Made by a program: the position numbers and the translations under genes. From contig JAQVAV010000005.1 of NCBI GenBank assembly GCA_028690665.1, positions 124,001 through 188,000 of the forward strand: a stretch of 64,000 bases of DNA, read 5' to 3'. Positions 1 through 8,937 of this stretch are shown piece by piece; the stretch's first letter is position 1; the number at the start of each line of letters is the position of its first letter. A model generated the notes under the pieces. It made no database searches. It saw only the letters and a list, made by a program, of their open reading frames with translations, and had not been told where the DNA came from. The DNA is from Paludibacter sp. (GTDB lineage: Bacteria > Bacteroidota > Bacteroidia > Bacteroidales > Paludibacteraceae).

Positions 1-705
1 ACTAAAAACAGGAAAAAGACGACACGGAATTTGAATTTTAAAGAAGACTATAAATTTTCATCTCTCATTAAAATAAAATTGTACAATAATATTCTGTTTA
101 AAAACACAACCAACAGTAAACTTCTGAAATACGAAATCGACACTTTTCTGAAAAAGAAAGAAGGTTCAGATAATTTCTACGGCATTGGTTATCAAGCATT
201 ATTAGAACAGATTACCTCAATCATCAAAAGAACGAACGGAATTATGATCGGAGATGACTTCAATTTCTTAATGGAACAATATAATATGTATTTAAACATA
301 GAACAGTTAATTGATAAGCGCATGTTTCAGGTAAATTACGCACTACTATTAAAAAAAGAGTACTTAAAAAAGATCATAATATTACACGAACAGGTTGATT
401 ATGAATCAATATGTAAAGAGATATTAAGCTTTCCCGAAAAGCAAAAGGTATGTTATGTAGTATTTGACAGCAAATACAAATCCTACAAATTAAATTACGA
501 TTATGTCACAAAGACATATACAATTTATACAGATAAAGCTCATTCTCTCAGTAATATTTCAAAAGCATTCTCACTAAAAGATCTACCTAAGGTTTGGAGT
601 GAAATCGACAGAATAAACCCTGATCTTTCTTATAACTCAGAAGAAAATAAAATAGAATTTCATAACAAACTCCAATTGATTGCACTTCCAATATATAAAA
701 ATTAA
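1..705 (+). CDS. hypothetical protein, 3' end only
   Basis: The frame is open from the first base of the window to the stop at 703-705, so this is the C-terminal part (about 234 residues) of a longer protein whose start lies outside. An internal TTG at 31 is not convincing as a start. I recognise no family: the visible part is rich in Lys, Ile, Tyr and Asn, has no signal peptide or membrane segment, and alternates predicted helices with short strands. It lies 28 bp upstream of a GH105 gene on the same strand, so it may be the preceding gene of the same carbohydrate locus. No function is proposed. Confidence 0.6.
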   Translation, partial: TKNRKKTTRNLNFKEDYKFSSLIKIKLYNNILFKNTTNSKLLKYEIDTFLKKKEGSDNFYGIGYQALLEQITSIIKRTNGIMIGDDFNFLMEQYNMYLNIEQLIDKRMFQVNYALLLKKEYLKKIIILHEQVDYESICKEILSFPEKQKVCYVVFDSKYKSYKLNYDYVTKTYTIYTDKAHSLSNISKAFSLKDLPKVWSEIDRINPDLSYNSEENKIEFHNKLQLIALPIYKN

Positions 706-733
706 AAACTAACAAATAAATACAGATTATATT

Positions 734-1933
734 ATGATATGGAAAAAAATCCTGCTATTAGTAATAGCATTATTCTTTAGTTTCAGTTACCCACAAGCTC
801 AAATTAGCGAAGAATATGAAACTTTCAATATCAACACCATAAAAAAAACAATGAAAAAGGTAGCAGACTGGCAATTAGATAATTTATTATACGAGTCTGG
901 AGGAGGATATGGAAACATGGGGCTTGTAAGAAATGACAGTTGGGCAAGAGCAGTCTGTTTCATGGGGATATTGTCAACGTATAAAACTACAGGCGATTAT
1001 AAATATCTGAAAGAAACAATCGACTTTGCCGAAAGAAACAACTGGCAATTAGGTCCTAAACCACGCCATGCTGACGACCAGACTGTCGGTCAGGTATACC
1101 TCGAACTTTATGACATGACTGAAGGAAAAAAGGATGAACGGGAAATTGAATCAATTAAAACAAATTTTTCATCAATGTACGAAAATCCCCAAAGGGGAAC
1201 AACACACGGCTGGGACAAAGATAAAAACTGGAGCTGGTCAGATGCTTTGTTTATGGCTCCTCCGGCAATAGCACATCTATATAAAATCACGAAGGAAGAA
1301 AAATACATCGATTTGTTGGACATGTATTATTGGGATAGTTACGATTTACTTTGTGATAAATTTGAATCTTTATTTTACAGAGATGAAAGATATATTTTCT
1401 CAAAAAACAGTAAAGCCAAAACCCAACAGGGGAAGAAGGTATTTTGGCTACGTGGAAATGCCTGGGTTATAGGAGGGCTCGCCGGAATTCTCAGTTATTT
1501 ACCCAAAGAACATAAAAGCTATCCAAAATATCTTGACCTTTACAAAAAAATGGCAGCAAGATTTTTGGAGCTTCAGCAAATTGACGGATTGTGGAGACCA
1601 AGTATGCTTGACCCGTGGCAATTTCCTGAGAAAGAAACAAGTGGAAGCAGTTTTGCCTGTTACGCTCTGGCATGGGGAATCAACAAAGGCATTCTCGATC
1701 CTCAGCAATATAAAGATCCCGTCAAAAGAGCCTGGCTGGCTCTGACCGAATGCGTTGATGAACAAGGTAAATTAGGCTGGGTTCAACCGGTTGGACACGA
1801 CCCTCAGCATATTAAGTCAACAGATACAATGGAATACGGCTCCGGAGCTTTTCTTTTAGCTGCACGCCAGATATATATTATGTCCTTCTTGGAAAATGTC
1901 CGGAAAAGACATACAGAAGATAGTATTTTTTAA
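734..1933 (+). CDS. secreted GH105 unsaturated rhamnogalacturonyl hydrolase (YteR/RhiN-like)
   Basis: The 399-residue protein starts with a signal peptide ending near residue 22 (FSYPQAQ). The rest reads as an (alpha/alpha)6-barrel of the GH88/GH105 clan: a GRGNAW-like motif (WLRGNAWVIGG), repeated Tyr/Trp-rich helices and an HADDQ segment at residues 112-116, in the position where the family keeps its catalytic Asp. GH105 enzymes hydrate the 4,5-unsaturated uronic acid that lyases leave on pectin oligosaccharides and release the sugar next to it, often rhamnose. Length fits the family (about 370-400). The next gene starts 5 bp downstream, so the two are surely co-transcribed. The family call is firm; the exact substrate (rhamnogalacturonan I or another lyase product) is inferred from the GH28, GH36 and beta-helix neighbours. 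Confidence 0.88.
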   Translation: MIWKKILLLVIALFFSFSYPQAQISEEYETFNINTIKKTMKKVADWQLDNLLYESGGGYGNMGLVRNDSWARAVCFMGILSTYKTTGDYKYLKETIDFAERNNWQLGPKPRHADDQTVGQVYLELYDMTEGKKDEREIESIKTNFSSMYENPQRGTTHGWDKDKNWSWSDALFMAPPAIAHLYKITKEEKYIDLLDMYYWDSYDLLCDKFESLFYRDERYIFSKNSKAKTQQGKKVFWLRGNAWVIGGLAGILSYLPKEHKSYPKYLDLYKKMAARFLELQQIDGLWRPSMLDPWQFPEKETSGSSFACYALAWGINKGILDPQQYKDPVKRAWLALTECVDEQGKLGWVQPVGHDPQHIKSTDTMEYGSGAFLLAARQIYIMSFLENVRKRHTEDSIF

Positions 1934-1938
1934 AATAG

Positions 1939-3546
1939 ATGACACCGATGAAAAAACAATTGCGGATTTTGTTAGGATGCTTGTCGATAGGGGTACTATT
2001 TACAAGCACGACGTTAGCGAATCAACCCATTGACTATGCAAAGATGGTAAAACTATATGCAGACGAAATGCTTCGAAACGGACAAGATCACTATGGCAAA
2101 CAGTCTTCACCACTCTTCTCTACAGCTTTATTGAGAGAATCCAAACCTACTTTATTGCCTTATCCGCAATTTCAACGCAGGAAAGAAAAATCAAATCCCG
2201 GAAATCGCTGGGTATTCGAAACTTATTTTTTAAACATCCCAATGTTGGGCAGTCCCAAAAATGGGAGCAGAGAAAATGGAGACCACGGCATGGAAAAGCC
2301 ACACAAACAAACAATCAGCGGGGACGATCCTCTTGATAATTTAGGAGTATACAAAGCCTTTTTTCTCCTGTCTGATTATACCGGAATTAAAAAATACAAA
2401 AAAGAAGCAACTAAATCTTTAAAATGGTTCTATGAACATACCCAAGGGCCATCCGGACTATATCCATGGGGTGAACACATGGGATGGGATTTCCGGCACG
2501 ATTATGTCACATACCATATTAAAGGACACGAAGATTTTATACTGAATCCGTACAAAGGAAATAGTGCCGAACCTATTACCGAATTGTATCAATCATGGGA
2601 ACATGAACCAAGAGGCATGTATACAGAGTGGGAGCCTTTTCTTGAAATACTGGCAGATTTACCTGCAGGAAAAGATGAATTTTATAAACCTATAGAAAAA
2701 TATTCGCTTGGCATCTGGGAACAGCATTTCTTCGATAAAGACAATGGTTTTTATAACCGTCATGGAGATTATTTTGGTCTGAAACGCAGTATTGAAGGTA
2801 CCTATGGAAGTGACATGATGTTTCCTAAATATACAGGATATTTTATGGAAACGTGGTCTGTCGCTTATCAACATTCGGATAATCCTCAATTTAAATCGCA
2901 AATATCCGAATATATCCGAAAACTGATTAAGGGAAATAAAATCATCCGGAATAAATTTGGATTCAGGGCTTCATTAATAACAGGAGGAGAATATGATACA
3001 CGACAATGTCTCCAAATGGCATACCAAGCCATTAAATCAGGGAAACGGATAGAAAAAGAAAATACAGAATTGGGTATGGAAATGATTTCATTCGGAAAAT
3101 CCGAAATAGATTTTTTCTGTAATTATATTGGAAATGATATAGACAAATATAAATCAGGGGATCCCGAAACATTATATTATGCATACTTAGCCACCGAAGA
3201 TAACCGGCTACTTGAAATGTATTATAAAATTATTGCCGGAATAATCTCCGATGGAGACAAAATGATGTATTATAATGCCGGAGAAGCAGCAAAGTGCATC
3301 GAAAGCATGCTTAACATGTATCAATTATCCGGAGATAAAAAATACCTAAAAGAAGCCGGCAAAAGAGGAGAACAGGCTGTAAACCTTTATTTTACAAAAG
3401 ACTCCTGTCTCCCCAAATGCGTTCCGGCCAATTATATAACTTGTGTTGACAACAAAATCTGGAGAACTTTTTATTACGCTCATCTTGGTAGCGATGACCT
3501 AATGGCCGCACTGATGAAACTATCCATTGCACTTAAAAATCCATAA
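1939..3546 (+). CDS. secreted protein, probable alpha-helical toroid carbohydrate enzyme of unassigned family
   Basis: The 535-residue protein has a signal peptide (MKKQLRILLGCLSIGVLF); a second ATG at 1948 may be the true start. The mature part opens with a segment of the form YADEMLRNGQDHYG..SPLF, which I recall from uncharacterised planctomycete and Bacteroidetes secreted proteins linked to pectin lyases. It then shows helical repeats ending in phrases like GIKKYKKEATKSLKWFYEHT and GDKKYLKEAGKRGEQAVNLY, typical of alpha/alpha toroids. Conserved-looking polar and aromatic patches (LYPWGEHMGWDF, YQSWEHEPRG, YGSDMMFPKYTGYF) could form a sugar-binding cleft. It lies between GH105 and GH36 genes with gaps of 5 and 14 bp. 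A lyase or hydrolase role in pectin breakdown is an inference from context only. Confidence 0.7.
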   Translation: MTPMKKQLRILLGCLSIGVLFTSTTLANQPIDYAKMVKLYADEMLRNGQDHYGKQSSPLFSTALLRESKPTLLPYPQFQRRKEKSNPGNRWVFETYFLNIPMLGSPKNGSRENGDHGMEKPHKQTISGDDPLDNLGVYKAFFLLSDYTGIKKYKKEATKSLKWFYEHTQGPSGLYPWGEHMGWDFRHDYVTYHIKGHEDFILNPYKGNSAEPITELYQSWEHEPRGMYTEWEPFLEILADLPAGKDEFYKPIEKYSLGIWEQHFFDKDNGFYNRHGDYFGLKRSIEGTYGSDMMFPKYTGYFMETWSVAYQHSDNPQFKSQISEYIRKLIKGNKIIRNKFGFRASLITGGEYDTRQCLQMAYQAIKSGKRIEKENTELGMEMISFGKSEIDFFCNYIGNDIDKYKSGDPETLYYAYLATEDNRLLEMYYKIIAGIISDGDKMMYYNAGEAAKCIESMLNMYQLSGDKKYLKEAGKRGEQAVNLYFTKDSCLPKCVPANYITCVDNKIWRTFYYAHLGSDDLMAALMKLSIALKNP

Positions 3547-3560
3547 ACACAGAATAGTTC

Positions 3561-5786
3561 ATGAAAAGACTATATACTTATATAATAGTATTGTGCTGTT
3601 TATCTTTTAAAATGGCCGGACAAGAAAATACAGCGCCGGCAAAGGAAATCATTTTTACCGAAACAAAGGATTTGTCGTTAATTATGACTCTTACTAAAGA
3701 CAGTACGCTGGAATTTAGCTATTTCGGATTAAAAATAACTGACCCCTCCCCCTTTCTTAAAAAAACAAGTTACAGAAGAGTTGATTACGGAACAGAAAAG
3801 TTAGTATATCCTGCCGCCGGAGGACGAAATTTTAAAGAACCGGCCTTGAGCATAACTCATGCAAATGGAGACATCAATACTGATTTAATGTACATCTCAC
3901 ATAAAAGAGTTACCGGGATGTCGGACAATGTTCAACAAACTGAAATTGTTTTTAGAGACAGAAAACTGCCTTTATATGTATATATGACTATCCGGGCATT
4001 TTGGAAAGAGAATGTGATAACACAGTCTGTCAAAATAAAAAATGATGAAGATACAACCGTTGTTCTCCATAATTTTAGCTCCGGCTATTTACCTATAAAA
4101 GCTCAAAAATACTTTCTTTCAACCTTTAGCGGAGCATGGGCAAAAGAAATGACAATGGAAGAAACTCAATTAACTCAAGGAATGAAGACGATTCAGAGCA
4201 GAAAAGGAGTTAGGACAACACTCACTGAAAATCCATCTTTTGTGCTCTCATTAGATAAACCTCTTTCCGAAAATGAAGGACATGTAATTGCCGGAGCGTT
4301 GGCATGGAGCGGGAATTACATATTGAATTTTGAGCTTGACGAATTTCAGATTTTAAGCATACAAGGAGGCATGAACCCTTACTCATCAGAGTATTTTTTA
4401 AAAAAAGGAGAAGAACTGATTACTCCGGAAATGATTTTCACTTATAGCTCTTGTGGAGCCGGAGGAGCCAGTAGAAACTTACACGACTGGGCACGAAATT
4501 ATGTAATATACAATGCCCGCGACATTCGTCCAACTCTTTTAAACAGCTGGGAAGGCGCTTATTTTAATTTCAATGAAAAAAAATTACTAAAAATGATTGA
4601 CGATGCTCATTCCCTCGGACTTGAAATGTTTGTTCTGGACGATGGATGGTTTGGAAATAAATATCCGAGGAATGACAGCAATGCAGGGTTAGGCGATTGG
4701 CAGGTAAATAAGTCAAAAATACCTTCCGGAATAGAAAAACTTACTGATTATGCCCTCAAAAAAAAGTTGAAATTCGGGCTTTGGATTGAACCAGAGATGG
4801 TAAATCCTCAAAGTGAACTGGCCATGAAGCATCCTGAGTGGATTACAGGCACACAGGGCCGACCTTTTACCACCATAAGAAATCAGTATCTCCTGGATCT
4901 TACTAATCCGGAAGTTCAAAATTTTATTTTCAATACAATTGACAATATTTTAAAATCATCTCCTGGCATATCATATTTAAAATGGGATGCAAACAGACAT
5001 GCAGAATCTGTAGGTTCAACATATCTTCCAGAAAAAGAACAATCCCATTTTTGGATTAAATATACACAAGGACTATATCATATTTATGAAAATATCCGGG
5101 AAAAATATCCCAATATAATAATTCAGTCATGCTCTTCGGGTGGAGGAAGGGTTGATTTCGGAATTATGAAATATACTCAGGAGGTATGGGTTAGCGATAA
5201 TACAGATCCCCGTAGCAGGATATTCATCCAATATGGCACAAACATGATTTACCCTGCACTCGTCTCCGGGTCGCATGTTTCAGCAAGTCCAAATCACCAA
5301 ACCAACAACCAAACTCCCCTGAAATTTCGGTTCGATTTAGCAATGACAGGCCGGTTAGGAATGGAATTACAACCGGAAAACATGTCTTCGGAAGACATTA
5401 AATTTTCAAAAAACGCCATTCTGACTTATAAGCAGATACGAGACATTATCATGGAAGGAGACTTGTACAGAATACTTTCCCCATATAACAACCATGGATA
5501 TTATGCTCTATCATACATTAGTAAAAATAAAAAAAGAGCCGTCGTTTTTGGTTTTTGTTTTGAATTTCAAGGGCGGACAATTACCCCCTTACTTCAATTG
5601 AATGGACTCAATCCGTATAAAAATTATAAAATAACAGAATTAAATACGGAACAACCAACGTTTTGGGGAGATGGATTAATATTCAGCGGACAGTACCTTA
5701 TTAATGAGGGAATTAACCCTAAATTGCAAAAATGTTATGATAGCATAGTATTACTTCTTGAAGAAATCGACGAAACAAACAACTAA
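3561..5786 (+). CDS. secreted GH36 alpha-galactosidase
   Basis: The 741-residue protein has a signal peptide (residues 1-20, ending KMAGQ), an N-terminal beta-sandwich, a (beta/alpha)8 barrel from about residue 320 and a C-terminal sandwich, the usual GH36 layout and length. Family motifs are intact: LDDGWFG near residue 357, YLKWDANRH with the nucleophile Asp at 476, and CSSGGGRVDFG followed by VSDNTDP with the acid/base Asp at 546. The enzyme should remove terminal alpha-1,6- (or other alpha-) galactose. Unlike the cytoplasmic enzymes of many bacteria this one is exported. Its position among pectin genes suggests that it trims alpha-galactosyl decorations of plant cell-wall polymers or co-occurring galacto-oligosaccharides; the sequence does not settle which. 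Confidence 0.92.
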   Translation: MKRLYTYIIVLCCLSFKMAGQENTAPAKEIIFTETKDLSLIMTLTKDSTLEFSYFGLKITDPSPFLKKTSYRRVDYGTEKLVYPAAGGRNFKEPALSITHANGDINTDLMYISHKRVTGMSDNVQQTEIVFRDRKLPLYVYMTIRAFWKENVITQSVKIKNDEDTTVVLHNFSSGYLPIKAQKYFLSTFSGAWAKEMTMEETQLTQGMKTIQSRKGVRTTLTENPSFVLSLDKPLSENEGHVIAGALAWSGNYILNFELDEFQILSIQGGMNPYSSEYFLKKGEELITPEMIFTYSSCGAGGASRNLHDWARNYVIYNARDIRPTLLNSWEGAYFNFNEKKLLKMIDDAHSLGLEMFVLDDGWFGNKYPRNDSNAGLGDWQVNKSKIPSGIEKLTDYALKKKLKFGLWIEPEMVNPQSELAMKHPEWITGTQGRPFTTIRNQYLLDLTNPEVQNFIFNTIDNILKSSPGISYLKWDANRHAESVGSTYLPEKEQSHFWIKYTQGLYHIYENIREKYPNIIIQSCSSGGGRVDFGIMKYTQEVWVSDNTDPRSRIFIQYGTNMIYPALVSGSHVSASPNHQTNNQTPLKFRFDLAMTGRLGMELQPENMSSEDIKFSKNAILTYKQIRDIIMEGDLYRILSPYNNHGYYALSYISKNKKRAVVFGFCFEFQGRTITPLLQLNGLNPYKNYKITELNTEQPTFWGDGLIFSGQYLINEGINPKLQKCYDSIVLLLEEIDETNN

Positions 5787-5819
5787 TTCTAAATGATTTA
5801 TCAATTAAATTTAAATATC

Positions 5820-7667
5820 ATGAAAAAATTTTTATACTTATTCGTTTCTACACTTTTTATAGTGCCGGTTTCCGCCCAATGGCAATCTTCCCTTGTCAAC
5901 ATAACTGACAATGGTAAAATCACTTACAATAAAGATGCAGATGGATTTGTAATCCCGGACTTTAGTAATGCTGGATATAAAAACGGACTTGCAATTCCAA
6001 GTGTTGATCTTCCTGAGCGCACCATAGTTGTTACACCTTTACCTGGCGTAGACAATACAGAGCGTATTCAGACTGCAATTGACGAGGCTGGGAGTTGTTC
6101 TTTAGATGATAATGGGTTCAGGGGTGTTGTTTTTCTTATGCCAGGAAAATATATTGTCGACGGAACCATCTCTATCGGATACGACGGGGTCATACTTCGA
6201 GGATCCGGCTGTGACGATGACACTCTTACTTCAACCCTTTTATACTGCGATGATGCTGTTGATCAGGAAAGAACAATTGTCCACATGGGATCTCCCGAAG
6301 GGAATCGATGGGGGAGTGGCAATGGAACAAACAAAACGAACCTGAAAACCGCCAAAGTCATGCCTGGCGATTATAGTTTTGAAGTTGAAGATGCTTCCGG
6401 TTATGCTGTCGGAGATCTCATCTGTTTGAAATATCCGACTACCGACGAATGGCTTACAGCTGTAAACAACGGAGGCAATACGGGAAATTATGCCAGTTAC
6501 TGGTCTGACGGAACTATTGACATATCATATCACCGCTATATCACCAACATTGAAGGCAATACGATAACAATAGATGCCCCTGTATTTTATTGTCTCGATC
6601 AGAAATATGCCGTTCCATATATTTATCATATACCGGACGAAGGAACCAACTATAAGATATTACAAAATGTGGGTATTGAAAACTTACGTATCGAATTTGC
6701 AAGGACTCCGGCAACTTCAACTTCTACAGTGGATCAAAATTGTCTGCTTATGTGCTCTTTGGAAAACAGTTGGGCTAAAAATTTATATCTTACGGGCTTT
6801 ATCCACGCCGGAATAAAAACATTTGCAGTAACCCGTAGTACTATTGAGGATTGCCAATCTATGAATCCATCGGGATACAGAACAGGAGCAAATCACTACA
6901 ATTTTGAAAGTTATCAGCGCTCGCAACTGATTTTATATAAAAACTGTAAAACGAGTAAGGGAAGACATCACTATATTGCTAACGGAGGAGCTAGTGCAAG
7001 TGGTATTGTTGTGCTTAATATGGCTTCTACAGATGATGGGAAAGACGGAATTGCGGAAGGACACAGACTTTGGTCACAAGGAATTTTATTTGACGGGTGG
7101 AAAGAACGGACGGCCTCAGGTTTAAAAGTCTATAACAGATATAAATTGGGAATGTATCTAAGAAAAAATGAAGGAAGCGGACATGGTTACGGAGGTACCA
7201 ACAGCGTATTTTGGAATTGTGATGTTCAGGAAGGAGGCATTTATTTAGATAAAGTCCCTACAGGACAAAATTATGCCATTGGCTGCATCGCTAAAGATAT
7301 AAAAAAACATGATTCTGACAGTTATGGCACAGGATATATAGAGGGACAAAACACTCCGGGTTTATATCCGGCTTCACTGTATGAGGCTCAATTAGCATAT
7401 CGTTTAACAGGTTCTGTTCATACAGGAATCAATCAACCTGTCGAAAACTCCGACAGTGAACTAAATATTGTAAAATTAAATAATGAAATTATCTTTTCTC
7501 CGGATAAAGCAGGGGTATTCTCTATTTATACAATTACCGGACAAACAATCAGATCTACTTATGTTACTCCAAACAATAATTTCAACATAAAACTAAATTC
7601 CAATCAAATCTATATTATTTCTTTTCAAAGTTCGGACATGGTATGCAGAAAAAAATTTTTTATGTAA
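5820..7667 (+). CDS. secreted beta-helix (pectate-lyase-like, DUF4955-type) protein with T9SS sorting domain
   Basis: I chose the ATG at 5820 because it begins a clean signal peptide (MKKFLYLFVSTLFIVPVSA); an in-frame ATG at 5793 only adds nine residues. After cleavage comes a conserved N-terminal block, WQSSLVNITDNGKITYN to SLDDNGFRGVVFL, and then right-handed beta-helix coils (GKYIVDGTISI, VILRGSG, later turns rich in Asn and Gly). Such proteins are found in Bacteroidetes pectin loci. The last 60-70 residues (GVFSIYTITGQTIRSTY up to the basic RKKFFM end) match a type A T9SS C-terminal domain, so the protein is probably exported by the type IX system and attached to the surface. Its N-terminal block is repeated in the GH28 gene two genes downstream. 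Activity is inferred as pectin or rhamnogalacturonan lyase/hydrolase. Confidence 0.75.
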   Translation: MKKFLYLFVSTLFIVPVSAQWQSSLVNITDNGKITYNKDADGFVIPDFSNAGYKNGLAIPSVDLPERTIVVTPLPGVDNTERIQTAIDEAGSCSLDDNGFRGVVFLMPGKYIVDGTISIGYDGVILRGSGCDDDTLTSTLLYCDDAVDQERTIVHMGSPEGNRWGSGNGTNKTNLKTAKVMPGDYSFEVEDASGYAVGDLICLKYPTTDEWLTAVNNGGNTGNYASYWSDGTIDISYHRYITNIEGNTITIDAPVFYCLDQKYAVPYIYHIPDEGTNYKILQNVGIENLRIEFARTPATSTSTVDQNCLLMCSLENSWAKNLYLTGFIHAGIKTFAVTRSTIEDCQSMNPSGYRTGANHYNFESYQRSQLILYKNCKTSKGRHHYIANGGASASGIVVLNMASTDDGKDGIAEGHRLWSQGILFDGWKERTASGLKVYNRYKLGMYLRKNEGSGHGYGGTNSVFWNCDVQEGGIYLDKVPTGQNYAIGCIAKDIKKHDSDSYGTGYIEGQNTPGLYPASLYEAQLAYRLTGSVHTGINQPVENSDSELNIVKLNNEIIFSPDKAGVFSIYTITGQTIRSTYVTPNNNFNIKLNSNQIYIISFQSSDMVCRKKFFM

Positions 7668-7678
7668 AATCCCCCTGT

Positions 7679-8935
7679 ATGACACATAAAAAAATATATA
7701 TCACCCGTCATAGCCGTTTTTATTTACTTATACTGCTTTTTATGCTTCCGTTAGCACCTTCTGCTCAAGAAAGTTACCGGGATATTACGCAGACGGATAT
7801 ATTAAATACAATTCGGTTATATGCTGATTATGCTTGTAATACACTAATTGATGAAGAAGGAAAATCCCGATGTGATTATAATATCATCACGGGAAAATGG
7901 AGTTCTTATGAAACTCCATGGCATACCGGACAACTGATCAATGCATTGCTCGATGTTTACGAATTAACAAAAGATACAAAGTATTTAAAAAAAGCAATCG
8001 AATGTGGAAAGTGGTGGACAAGTCTTGAAATTAAAGATCGGCCACCATTAAAAGGGATGATAAAGGGAATCCATGGAAATCATATAGACAACAACCTGAT
8101 TGTATTTGCTACAATATCAGACGGAACTCCTGGCTTGTATCATTTATCGCAAGTAACACAGAATCCGGAATATGCCCGGATTGCAACCAATGCAGCTCGC
8201 TGGATGCTTAATAATATGTATGATGCAAAATCGGGGTTATGTTACGATAATGTTGACTTTAGAACAGGACAAGTAATCAAATCGGCCACTGATTTTAACA
8301 AGAAATTATACTACCTTTCGAGGCCTAATACAGAAGGTTATTTATTTAAAGATGCTTTTTTATTTTCAAAAGACACTTTATTCAGAACAGCCTTTCTTAC
8401 TCTCTGCGACTCATTGATCTCATTCCAGACACCAGAAGGTTTATGGATGAATTTTAAACCTAATGATATTAGCAAAGGGGTATTTCATCCCAGATATAAT
8501 TTATGGAATGCAGAATCCCTGCTCGAAGCCTACGATATGACAGGTGACCTCAGATACCTTAATTCCGCCATGAAAACAGCCCGGTTCTACAGCAAATATC
8601 AGCAACCCGATGGAGCTATGTTTTATTATGCTAAATTAAATGGATACATAGACAAAAGCACGATTTGCAGCTCTGAATCTGCATTTGCCGGTCTGATTTG
8701 GATACGCCTTATAAATTACGGAATGACAGAATTTACAACGAATGTTGACAGTTCTTTATCATGGCTAATGAATGCCTGTTTCAGTCAGAGTCATCCCGAC
8801 CCTAATTTGAAAGGAGCTGTTATTGAAACATCCATTCAGGTAAAACATGGAGTTACAACAATTATAAACAGAGATTTGGGAACAATTTTCGCGTTAAGAT
8901 TTCTTGTTAAGTATTACAATTCAAAGTTTGTTTAA
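7679..8935 (+). CDS. secreted alpha-helical toroid protein, putative glycoside hydrolase or lyase of unassigned family
   Basis: The likely start is the ATG at 7679, 11 bp after the previous stop; an upstream ATG at 7643 would overlap the previous gene by 25 bp. The protein is 418 residues from 7679, with a hydrophobic export signal (FYLLILLFMLPLAPSAQ). The body reads as an alpha/alpha toroid: YETPWHTGQLINALLDVYEL, DTKYLKKAIECGKWW, ISDGTPGLYHLSQ and LWNAESLLEAYDMTGDLRY are alternating helix pairs with aromatic residues on the inner face. It resembles the folds of GH88/GH105 and GH127 proteins, but I cannot match either catalytic motif. Its place between two pectin-type genes suggests action on plant polysaccharide fragments. 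No specific reaction is claimed. Confidence 0.68.
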   Translation: MTHKKIYITRHSRFYLLILLFMLPLAPSAQESYRDITQTDILNTIRLYADYACNTLIDEEGKSRCDYNIITGKWSSYETPWHTGQLINALLDVYELTKDTKYLKKAIECGKWWTSLEIKDRPPLKGMIKGIHGNHIDNNLIVFATISDGTPGLYHLSQVTQNPEYARIATNAARWMLNNMYDAKSGLCYDNVDFRTGQVIKSATDFNKKLYYLSRPNTEGYLFKDAFLFSKDTLFRTAFLTLCDSLISFQTPEGLWMNFKPNDISKGVFHPRYNLWNAESLLEAYDMTGDLRYLNSAMKTARFYSKYQQPDGAMFYYAKLNGYIDKSTICSSESAFAGLIWIRLINYGMTEFTTNVDSSLSWLMNACFSQSHPDPNLKGAVIETSIQVKHGVTTIINRDLGTIFALRFLVKYYNSKFV

Positions 8936-8937
8936 CA

